The notes under the pieces are model-generated. The model worked only from the letters and a program-made list of their open reading frames with translations. It did not search any database and was not told the origin of the DNA. The position numbers and the translations under genes were made by a program. A stretch of 64,000 nucleotides of DNA from Pyricularia pennisetigena (lineage: Eukaryota > Ascomycota > Sordariomycetes > Magnaporthales > Pyriculariaceae), in contig NW_021940920.1 of NCBI RefSeq assembly GCF_004337985.1, positions 1,844,549 through 1,908,548 of the forward strand, in the 5' to 3' direction. Below are positions 38,053 to 47,105 of this stretch, piece by piece (the stretch's first letter is position 1; the number at the start of each line of letters is the position of its first letter).

Positions 38053-38141
38053 TGCGGTTTATGTGGATCGAACACATGACCTTCAGATGTAGGGCTGAAG
38101 TGGACTTCAGTCTGACGCTCTCCCAACTGAGCTAAACCCGC
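38053..38141 (-). tRNA. tRNA-Phe (GAA) with 16-base intron
   Basis: Read on the minus strand, it starts GCGGGTTTAGCTCAGTTGGG and ends with the T-arm ATGTG-TTCGATC-CACAT (perfect 5-bp stem), then AAACCGC and discriminator A. The D-arm has the A-box TAGCTCAGTTGGGAGAGC. The anticodon stem TCAGA/TCTGA closes loop CTGAAGA with anticodon GAA. A 16-base intron (TCCACTTCAGCCCTAC) is inserted one base 3' of the anticodon, the standard place. Its CTTCAG can pair with the anticodon-loop CTGAAG, as in other eukaryotic pre-tRNAs. The mature length is 73 bases. One acceptor-stem position is a G-A mismatch. Confidence 0.95.
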
Positions 38142-38621
38142 TATACCAAGTTGATGACCTTGTTGATGGCTGCCTGAGTCAAGTCTGTAACTATGAGTCG
38201 TGTCAAAAAGCCCCCTTTATGTTTCCGACAACTAGAGACTGACTCTCTATGACAGCTTTAGCCATTCACAATTCTTATGCACTGCAACTATCAAGAAACT
38301 TAATTGTGACCTCACCCGCTTCTTACCGCCTAGTCTATCCAGTTTGACTCAAACATGCATACTTTATCGGGTTTAATAACTCGTGTGTTGTTTCGCGACA
38401 GCCATCTCTACCAACGACATCCGATTGAATTCGCCTTGGTTTGATCTATCGCGCAGCCGCAAACCAACCACTGCATAGACATCTGTACAAGCAACAAGTG
38501 ATTCTTGCCGAAGACTTGGGAGCACAATTTCAAAAATCAAAAATCAAACGCCTCTCGACTTGTGCGTCAACCAGACCAAGATGGTAGCTTTGCTGGGTGC
38601 GCCAGATTCGGATGCCGCCCA
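38142..38621. other. Intergenic
   Basis: About 480 bases between the tRNA and the chitin-binding gene; nothing recognised. Confidence 0.5.
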
Positions 38622-39189
38622 TTACAGAGTGTTGGTTGATTTTGCCGCGGTCTTCTTGGGCTGTAGGCCCGGAATCAACCTCGGGGCTTCATTCTTGTTT
38701 GGATAATGGCTAGCGAATACGCTGCTAGTGGGGTCGGCATAGTCTATATAACTGGTCGTCACTGACTGAGACTGGCCAAGGCAACGCCCGTAAGCAGGCT
38801 GGCAGCCTACGCCGCAGTGGTCGGGGGTAGAACCGCTAATCGTACAAAGTTTTTTTTTTTTTTTTTTTTCTCAACATCAGCTCAAAATCCAGTCGCATGG
38901 GCTCTTCTCTCTGGTTGAGTACAAAGCAATAGCCCCAATACCAGAGGAGCATCTTGGACTTTGTCTAGACTTACCAGATACCATTTACTGAGCAGCAGGC
39001 CATGCTGCCAGGGGAGCCTTGGCACATGAGAGTTCTGCCATCTGGCGAGGCTCCGCACTTGCTGGGCTGGGCATTGGTCTATGCTGCGACGGAAGCAGCA
39101 GACGCACTGCTGACGGCGGCTGGGACGGCCGCGCTGAAAGTCCCGTGCAGGTAGCCCAATACGAGTAGAGCGGTGGTGCGTGCCAACAT
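38622..39189 (-). pseudogene. Secreted chitin-binding type 1 (hevein-like) protein gene with in-frame TAG
   Basis: Exon 1 (38975-39189) opens with a signal peptide (MLARTTALLVLGYLHGTFSA). Exon 2 (38622-38835) follows an intron of 139 bases with a GTAAGT donor and GATTAG acceptor that contains a 20-base A tract. The splice falls inside a cysteine codon and restores the hevein fold: Cys at 45, 56, 65, 66, 72, 79, 83 and 90, with KCGASPDGRTLMCQG, MACCSVNGICGSTPDHCGVG and CQPAYGRC. This matches the eight-cysteine ChtBD1 pattern. A tail of about 50 residues follows. Codon 37 (39079-39081) is TAG, between the signal peptide and the domain. CAG-to-TAG is the simplest origin. An intron ending at that TAG would remove the signal peptide, so I read it as a nonsense codon or a sequence error. 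Such proteins bind chitin and can shield hyphae from plant chitinase or immune sensing. Confidence 0.75.
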
Positions 39190-41225
39190 CTTGGATTGGG
39201 ATTGATAAAAGGAGCGCAACAGGCCAACAGCAAGTACGTTGGTAAACAGGAAATTGATTTCTTGAGCTTGTACAGCTTGTTAAGTTAGAGAAAAAAAAAA
39301 ACATCAACAAGTACTTAGATACACCTCGATCCTTATACATCGACTTGGGCCCTCTAGTCTGCCGCAAGATATGTGCGATACCCTATAAATCTCAGCCTCA
39401 TGTGCAGAACCAGGGGGTGGTAATTACTAGCTGGCTAGACTGGTGCAGCTTGCGATCCACAGAATAACTAGCAATATCTCAACGGCATACGAACAGGTTA
39501 GTTTTGCCCTAGTCGGCGCTTAAAGCGTCCTGATACTCCCAAGTGGCCGCGTGGCGGCGAACGGCCGCAGCAGGCTAAACTTGTCTTGGTTCCAGAACAT
39601 GTACCTTACCAAGATGACGAATCTGGGGTCCATTCCTTGGGGGTTGACCGCCATGCACCCCTGATCCAGATCCAGATCCCAATCGCGATTTTCAGCTGCC
39701 GACATGAATTCGCTTCGTAATATCACGGGAGAATAACCTTTGAAAACTGTTGCTTTCTCAAGCTTGCGTGAAATGGATGGAATAAGTCTCTTATAAGGGA
39801 TTACTGGGCACATTGTTAGCCAGCAAGATTATTTCCAAAACAATCAGTTTGGTCGTCGCGCGGGTCAGGGTATATTTACTGTCCTCGTCGTCGGGTGTGG
39901 GAAAGGGGGCAGTCTCTAATACCCGTCGCATCTAGTCATGGTCTGGAAGCCTCGACTGACCTATCGCAGAGGTCCGAGGTTAGTCGCATTCAATAGGCAA
40001 TCTGGTCAAGTCTCCCAAGACCCTGCAGGCTTCGACACCGTCCAGCGGTTTGTGATGCTCCTAACCATCTTGTGAGAGGGAAACCCTTGGCTGGACTTTG
40101 ATGCGCGTGCGCTGGACGATGGCAAAGGATTTTAAACTCCCTAGGCGCCACTATTTCCCGTTCCGGTAGTGGTCGAGGATCTATGTCGTGACCCATTCCC
40201 CGCAGGGACAGCCTAGTTTGATTGCAAATTCTATTAATGCTAGTCTTGACTTCATCGCAAGCGTCAAGTAATTTACAAAACATTGTTATTTTGCTTCCAG
40301 GATATTGCGGTATGGAGCATCAAGACAAAAGGCGTATATTGTTGATGAAAGCGGCTTCTAACAAGGTCAGGACGACCGGGGATCCTCAAGGGTGGCGCCA
40401 TATTCATCATCTTCTCGACTGTTTTTTTCTTCTTCTTCATTGTTGGGTTTGACGTCGGCGTATAGTAAGCAGGAGGGTGTGGTCACAATAGCCAGCCATC
40501 ACCACACCAGGGTTGGTCTTGATGCATAAAATTAAGGAGTTGGATTGATTACACAGGTGGAAGAAATCGCCCGCTTAACTCGAGTAAACAAAGACGAAAC
40601 GCCCTAACCAAAGTCAAAATACGGAATATGATGGACCACCTGTGGCGCCATGGCCAGCGGTGAAAATAAAGATGGGGCCTTGCGCAGCACATCACCGAAA
40701 CAGGGTATCGATCAGTCGATCTGATCCAGCCGCTTCTATTTTAGCGAGGTTTGTGCCTACAATATGGCCTGTTGCCCACCGCAACTTACGGGATGCCATC
40801 TACCATGGTGTTAGACCACAAAATAATAGCAGGGCATGCAATAGTTGACAATGGTTTTAACGCTCAGAACATTTTTTTACTGGATACAGATATACTGTTT
40901 TAAACCGATCATAGTAAAAATACAATTACATGCCAGCCGGGCCCATCAGAATATGCAGCAGCCCGTTCCATCATGGACAAATCTTTCCGGTACAGAGGCT
41001 TGGTGTCTCCACCACACGACTCGTTGATCTGGCAAGCGAAATGCGGCAGCGAAAACACGGCAAAGATGGAATCCATACATACCCAGAGATAATGTTGAGG
41101 GTGGAGGTGGGTTGAATCAGGCTAGTTTGTGAAGCGACGGGTACAAAAAGCCAAAGCCAAGCCGTCAGCACTCTGGAGCATGCATCCCACAGAACCATCC
41201 TTATTCCACAATATCAAAGTCCAAG
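39190..41225. other. Intergenic, 2 kb
   Basis: Two minus-strand ORFs (39520-39813 and 39990-40283) have protein-like composition but no start context, family or joinable exons. No gene is claimed. The right end is the promoter of the NTF2-like gene. Confidence 0.35.
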
Positions 41226-41976
41226 ATGAAGATTAACAACGTTATCGCTAGCCTGTCCCTGCTGGGCGCCGCTACGGCGGTGCAGATGACCCGTTACGCC
41301 GCCGCGTCGGATGTCGAGCCTGCTTTCGAGGGCTACCTGAAGGAGTAAGCCCATACCCATTTCTGCTCCGAACCCAGCCTGGAGATCCCGCCCGACCTTA
41401 CCCACTGGACCTGGCTGATCATCCATCTCTGCAGGCTCTACGCCTCGGCCGAGGACCCCAAGGCAACCGACACCTTTACCGACTTCTTCACCCCCCAGGG
41501 CCGGCTCATCGTGCTCGGCAACACCGCCACCGGCGCCGAGGCCATCGTCAAGCTCAAGCAGACCCTCTTGCCTACGGCGGGCAACAAGCACTGGAACCAC
41601 CTGCCCAACGTCACCACCGTCGACTCGCAGACCACGACCCAAAAGACCTACAAGGTCCTCGGCGTCATCGAGACCCGCTTCGATGGCGGCAACTGCTCCC
41701 AGGCCTAGTAAGTTAATTGATTATTGACCCACCCCCGCCTACCCTTCCCCCATTACCCCCCGGACTTGTGAACTGGGTAGGTACCGACTTGGCTGGGGCT
41801 TGTGACTAAATTCGTGCGCGTCTTTCCACCACAGCTACTCCACCCGCTTTACTGTCACCAAGGATGCCTCGGGTGCCGTTCAGTTGAAGACTCATGCCGG
41901 CAACCTGGTGGCCTACGACGACTTTATCGTCGAGCCCGAACAGAGCCCCACCCACATCCCGTGTGGTACCGTCTAG
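41226..41976 (+). CDS. Small secreted NTF2/SnoaL-like protein, 3 exons
   Basis: Exons 41226-41344, 41435-41707 and 41835-41976 (GTAAG donors, CAG acceptors) give 177 residues. The signal peptide is MKINNVIASLSLLGAATA. The mature protein has the alternating helix/strand composition of the cone-shaped NTF2-like fold: an N-terminal helix (EGYLKELYASAED), TFTDFFTPQGRLIVLGN, GAEAIVKLKQTLL, HWNHLPNVTTV, then strands KVLGVIETRF and YYSTRFTVTKD. Two cysteines (GGNCSQ and IPCGTV) could form a disulfide. Secreted SnoaL-like proteins are common in plant-associated fungi but few have a known activity; no active-site residues can be assigned. The 3' flank has an AATC tandem repeat (about 42054-42075). Confidence 0.85.
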
Positions 41977-43371
41977 GTCGTTGTGGACCATGTGTTGCGT
42001 TGGAAGTGGCCTTGTAGCTCATCAGAGGATTGTAACCTTGGCTAGCTAGAACGCAATCAATCAATCAATCAATCAACCAACGCATTTAGATTGTTGACCT
42101 GTTTGTACTCAGAAGAGAGCTTGAAGCTCCAATAAGCCATGTGAATACTCGTTTGAAATCAGTCATCTTGGCTAGGTGAATATTGTTTCATCTGCCGTAG
42201 ACACTACAAGCGAGCATCAGCAAGCAGGACGCCGCACCAGTCAGATTTTGCAATGCTTTCACTGATGGAACCTGCAGCTCAGCCGCAAGCTAAGAGGTAA
42301 CCCGACTCGGCGACAACCCAACCCCTCTGGGAGAATCTCAGCGTTTACAGCTTTGATTTGAGCCGCCCACCCCTGAACGTCTTGTCGGGTACCAGTTCAC
42401 GGGCCAATTTCAGTCCGGGCTCGCAGCTCAGCTTGGCCGTAGAGAGGGTGCCCTTTTCCTACTTGGTGTGTGGCCTTCCTGAGAAGCATCTCAGATTCGA
42501 ACGAGCGCCCCCTGATGCTCAAATACTTTGGTTGTGTGCTCGAGCAGGAGGCCGTTGCCGAGGGAGCCAGCAGTCAGGACAGTATTCCCCCATCATAACA
42601 GCTCCGCTTCGACGATTTAACACCCGTTTTTTGCCCAATGCAAGGATATTATTGCGAGCTGGATATGCTGAGATTGTTTTATCTCAGGTTCTAGTGTATC
42701 TACTAGTCATGTAATTGTAGGGCAAGTAAAATGGTTTCCGAATCAGGAATTAACATTCAACAGCGCTTACTCATGGCTTGAGCTTTTCATCATGTAACAA
42801 ATTGAACTTTTATATAACAAGGAGGCATTGAGCGAGCGCTTAGAGTCACTTCTGCATCTCCACAATGATTTCATACCGCCAAGAGTTGAAAGCTCAGAGT
42901 TTCTCAATAATCGCCCCGCCGCGCCTAGACTCTAGAGCTTAAAGGGCATATGCTACGTTTAGCCTCAGACTCGCCATTCTATGTGTTAGACTGTTAGTAA
43001 CAAATACTTGCTTGGCTGGCCTGGCAAGGAATTGAGCCCTACGCTGTATTCGCACAATGCTTGGGGTATCGTGAAGCCGGCAAAGATGTATCGCGCAATT
43101 ATTCAAACTTCTTTTGTGTGGGGGCTTAACGTTTAAGAGTCTGGACACAGTATTCACTTGGCCTGTTACCAGACAATGANNNNNNNNNNNNNNNNNNNNN
43201 NNNNNNNNNNNNNNAAAAAAAAAAAAGAGTGTAAAAGACGAAGAGTCTCCCGCTCTGGATTGTGTCAATCTTGAACATCTCTCATTGACAACAGTCAGAA
43301 CAGACTAGCCTCGATATAGGCACTCAGCATTCACTCCTGATTTGACTTCTTTGGCTCATCCTCATCAAACC
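41977..43371. other. Intergenic with assembly gap
   Basis: No gene recognised. A 35-base N gap (43180-43214) lies next to an A run, so the assembly may have collapsed a homopolymer or repeat here. Confidence 0.5.
43180..43214. other. Assembly gap (N run)
   Basis: Unknown bases directly followed by about 12 A. True gap length is not known. Confidence 0.99.
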
Positions 43372-43899
43372 ATGGCCGCTCTGGCCGCTACGCAGCTCGC
43401 AGCTGCCGATTCCGTGATTGAGGACCGCCAGAATGGCTGGGCCGCTGCTGGCGCCGTCAACGGACAATACGGCGGCTACCAAACCGGCAAAAGATGCGGA
43501 AACACCCTGATCAGTCATCACCCAGTTCAAGCCTGAGTCCTGACGTGAGTGACCTCGACGAACCCCCTGGGGATATTGTGTGGAGGGACTCCCAACTAAT
43601 AGAAAGTTAGAAACTTGAAACCACAAAACGTCTGGTGCTCGGGCCGATGCGTCAGCGACTTCCGTGGCATCCTCGGCGTCGAGGCCACTGGCGATGGAAC
43701 CTTTGGCACCGACTGCGAGCTGTACGAGGACACAGACTGCAGCAAGCCTATCGGTAGAACTGATAACACCATCTTTTCCTGCAATGCCTGCCAAACCCCG
43801 AAAAAAGGAACAGCCCGGACCCGCCGACTAGCCCACGGGGTTTATTTGGCGGGTTCACAGGGGCCCGCTCGTTTATACATTGGGGCGAATACGAGTTAA
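43372..43899 (+). CDS. Candidate small cysteine-rich secreted protein, model uncertain
   Basis: An ATG in strong context (AAACCATGG at 43372) opens MAALAATQLAAADSVIEDRQ, which looks like the end of a signal peptide, though without the usual basic start. The frame closes at 43534-43536. Downstream of an AATAG acceptor-like site (43605), a second frame encodes a cysteine-rich segment: NVWCSGRCVSDFRGILGVEA, then TDCELYEDTDCSKPIG and FSCNAC. This is the kind of sequence seen in fungal small secreted proteins. The best join uses a weak donor (CCA then GTTCAA, near 43526). After SCNAC the frame runs 36 more residues of different, basic composition before TAA, as if the original end were lost. It may be an intact gene with a misread end, or a truncated relic at the edge of AT-rich DNA. 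Confidence 0.4.
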
Positions 43900-43905
43900 A
43901 AATGA

Positions 43906-44776
43906 TAAAAGTGGGTGGGAAACGTATTAATTAACGTTCATATAAAATTAGTAACATATGTATAATGTAATTGCATTAATTCTTCATTTGCAGTACTAAA
44001 TTACACATTTGTTGTATTTATATCATTGTGCGCACTGTTCAAGGATGGGCATTTTTTACCCCTAGCAGCGTGCAATATATAACTCCGCATAAACCGAGTC
44101 AAAAGTGAAGGATCTGCTACCAAAAATAAATATTTTAACCTTGGGAAAGCTGGTCGATGTCTTCATAAAAAAAAGCGCATTTCATGCATCCCGTGAAATA
44201 TAGACAAATCACAGTTAATGATTTAACTCAGACCCAAAGTTATTTTTTATATCAATAAATCACGGTTAGTCAGATTATTGTCCATACTCCAACAGGGAAG
44301 GTCGAGGAGATATTTCCACGGCAAAATATGGCCGTTTTTTTTTTTTTTAAACTCTTCAATATTTCTTATAATAAATTCACAACTTTGGTTTCGCAATACT
44401 ACATATGGAAAAGCAAGCTTTTTTTTCAAAGCCTTACGTCAAGCAATTAACTAAATTAGCTCTGTTGAGCTATTTTCTAAGGCGGGTAAGTATTTGGCAT
44501 ATGTGGTGCAGGCTAAATTTACTGGAAGCCATGAATAACTTTGTTCGAAACTATAAAAGCTGTACCTATCATATTTAGGTACAGCTTTTAAAAGTTCAAA
44601 TTTGGAGCCTTCCCAGTTACAAGATGAATATATAAGATCAGTTGTGCCCCCCTTTATATTGCAAATATTCCTCTTTTCAAATTGTCAAAGTACACTTCCA
44701 TAATTTATTGTTTTGTTACCATACCTTTGTTTCAGTAACTTTCAGCCCGACCATATCCAATCTTCGACTCTTCACC
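43906..44776. other. AT-rich island
   Basis: A sharp change to TA-rich sequence (many TATA, ATTA and TTAA words) without long ORFs. It resembles DNA degraded by repeat-induced point mutation or a degenerate repeat, but no repeat family is recognisable. It contains the 15-bp inverted repeat at 44554-44590. Confidence 0.6.
44554..44590. repeat. Perfect 15-bp inverted repeat, 7-base spacer
   Basis: The left arm (44554-44568, TAAAAGCTGTACCTA) and right arm (44576-44590, TAGGTACAGCTTTTA) are exact reverse complements with spacer TCATATT. It lies about 190 bases upstream of the small secreted protein gene. Confidence 0.85.
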
Positions 44777-45133
44777 ATGCATTTTCTATACGTCTTTGCC
44801 GCTGTTGTCGCATCCAGCGCTACTGCTCACCCGACGGCTCTAGAAAACGCCAATCTTGCCCGCCGCAGCGGCCGGGGCTCGAATATACACTCCATAGATC
44901 ACAACGAAAAAGATTGTAACGCTAGGAGCTTCATTGGATGTGCTGGCGGCTCCGGATCTTCAGCTGAATATATGCCTTTATGGGTTGGCCAGTACTTGAA
45001 ACCCCAGCCCGCATCTAAAAAAGCGCCATCTAAACCATTCGATTGGAATAACGTGGGGAGATCTCGGACGCTTATAGGATCTCAGTCATCTAATGAGCAT
45101 GGAGGATCTCAACCATCTCATAAGCGTGAATGA
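44777..45133 (+). CDS. Small secreted protein, candidate effector
   Basis: Single exon, 118 residues, ATG at 44777 in CACCATGC context, with a TATATAA element near 44631. It has a clear signal peptide (MHFLYVFAAVVASSATA, cleaved before HPTA) and then LARR at residues 27-30, a possible Kex2-type processing site. The mature part is small, basic, Ser/Gly-rich and hydrophilic with two cysteines (47 and 55), and ends in two imperfect repeats (GSQSSNEH and GGSQPSHKR). No family is recognised. Size, secretion, low homology and the AT-rich flank match typical effector genes of filamentous pathogens. That role is inferred. Confidence 0.7.
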   Translation: MHFLYVFAAVVASSATAHPTALENANLARRSGRGSNIHSIDHNEKDCNARSFIGCAGGSGSSAEYMPLWVGQYLKPQPASKKAPSKPFDWNNVGRSRTLIGSQSSNEHGGSQPSHKRE

Positions 45134-45458
45134 GAGTAATATATCAGCCAACAAACTGAACACAGCAAGGATACTTCAGTAGGAGCTTATTGGAGCTCAC
45201 TTAGAGGACAGCCTCGCAGGTTTCGTTAATAAGGAGTGCGGTGTATTACCAGTCTTTGTTTGTTTAAGCTTTGGATGGATGGGGGTAACCAGCGGGTTCG
45301 GGCGTGGGCCTTGATAAAATGGTGTTTTAGGCTTTTGAGCGAAAAACAAATCAGCAAATGTATCCTGGTTTGAACACCACGGGTTGAGAAATTATAGCAA
45401 TCTTCAAATAATTCGCGGATTACAGACTACACGTCAGTTCTGCGCGACTATCACAAGT
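45134..45458. other. Intergenic between convergent genes
   Basis: About 325 bases between the small secreted protein gene and the flavoprotein gene. Nothing recognised. Confidence 0.5.
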
Positions 45459-46317
45459 CTATACACCATTCACTCTTGGTTCGCTCGGAACAATGACATA
45501 GTCCCTGACAGTGCCCTTCCAGTCGCTGATCCTAACGTCCTTGATCTTGACCACGACGACTCTAACATCCTCCCCCTCGACAAACGTCGGCCGGGCACCG
45601 TCGGCGGGCGCAGTGCTAAAGATTGACGCGCCGGCCGTGCTGTCTTCAAATGTGTTGTTTTCAAGGTGCTGCTGCTTAAAGAAGGATTCCTCTTCAGACC
45701 CGGCGTCGGCCAAACGGGCGGAACCGTTGATGGTGGCCGAAATGGAGGATATAGACGACGTATTCAGGTTCAGGAGCAGCGAGGCGAGGCTGGAACGATG
45801 TTCGGGGCCCGGGGAACCACCGGACGGGCGACGGGTTGACGAAGGAGGACGGTGCGAGACCCCTGTGTTGTCAAAGTGTAATCAGCACATGAGCGCAGGT
45901 AGTACAGAAACCGAAAATGGGACGAGACATACAATCATGGACGAGCAGCGACACGTTTGGATTTGCGATGAGGTTGTTGGTCTTTTTGCTTGCGGCGTTT
46001 GTTGTCATGACAACGACAGGGGATATCGAGTAGGGTGATGAAGGCAGATATGTGTAGCTCATCAGGGAGACGTGGGGTATGTTATCGGTGCATGTTGCGA
46101 GGTGAAGCTACGGTGGTTGGCAGGTCGCCTTGATGTTAGCGATTTGCGCCTTCGCAAGAAAGCAACAGCGAGCTCCCTGCGATGATCATTCGGACTGTCC
46201 GCAACATACAAATCTCGCATTCTCCAAGCACTGTACTACTTCAGGCGGTAGGTCCGGAGTGGTCGTCTTGTGAGTATCGCCGGCCGAGGCTTCGTGATTG
46301 AGGGGTATGTGGTCCAT
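45459..46317 (-). CDS. Pyridoxamine 5'-phosphate oxidase-like flavoprotein, 3 exons
   Basis: Exons 46210-46317, 45933-46107 and 45459-45862 (donors GTATGT and GTATGT) give 228 residues from the ATG at 46317. The split-barrel FMN-binding fold is visible as PPEVVQCLENARFLHLATCT, then DNIPHVSLMSYTYLPSSPYS, VVVMTTNAASKKTNNLIANP, and NVSLLVHDWVSHRPP. Later come ISATINGSARL, EEESFFKQQHLENN and GEDVRVVVVKIKDVRISDWK. This is the widespread fungal PNPOx-like family; members bind flavin but most have no proven substrate, and it is not the vitamin B6 pathway enzyme itself. Exon joins restore the conserved HDW codon split across intron 2. Divergent from mccA with about 790 bases between. Confidence 0.87.
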
Positions 46318-47105
46318 TGTGGTGGTATGTCAATGTCGCGTCTGTTTTCCGTGCTATGCTTGAAGGATATCAACAGCTGAGTGATGAGCGATCGAACGGG
46401 TCAGCCGTATGCTCTTGTCTGTGACGCTGATTCCAAGGCGTGTTTTTATTTTTATCTTTTTTTCCCTGGCTGCCCTCGATGTTGAGACGTTGAAGCTATC
46501 GAAGGAAGCTCCGGCCGGTATGTGGAGCGATCAACATCAAATCGATATCAGCTTTGGTGGGACCCGATCTACGGTGCCGATAGTACAGTGCTACACAGTG
46601 ATCGTTCATTGCCGCCGATGAAAAAGGTACCAACAACAGGCGAGTTTTTTTCCGGCGGGAATCGCATATTCGCATTTTGTCTGGATGGATAATGAACGAT
46701 TACTCCATCCAACGACCATCGTATTAATGATTCTGTTTCCGGCATATCCTTCCTCCCATTATAACTAGCTGCCTCAACCCCAGTATATGACGTCGCCCCG
46801 GCCCAATGTGGAGCGGCTTTTCGCGGGGTTGACTGCGGCTAGACTCGGCTTGACCTTGCAAGTTTAGGGTCCTTTTTGTTTTGCCTAGGTCTCGGTCTGT
46901 TCTAAGTCTAGTGTAGTGTCTCAGTGTCTCCTCACGGATGGAATGGAGGTTATGAAAAATGAACAGCCAACTACACTAAACCGTGGCCGAAGCGACCGAA
47001 AACTCTGCTTCCACAAAATATTACAGACTCTCTCAGAGCACACATCTTGACCCAATTGAAGGATATTGTGCTCTAGAGAAGAACTACCATCAATCCTCGG
47101 CCAAG
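46318..47105. promoter_or_regulatory. Shared promoter region, flavoprotein gene and mccA
   Basis: 788 bases between two divergent start codons. No ORF of note; a TATA-type element for mccA is not obvious. Shared regulation is an inference from geometry only. Confidence 0.45.

Noticed and set aside
39520..40283. Two-exon minus-strand gene
   Set aside because: Fragments look protein-like, but no ATG context, compatible splice sites or known family support a model.
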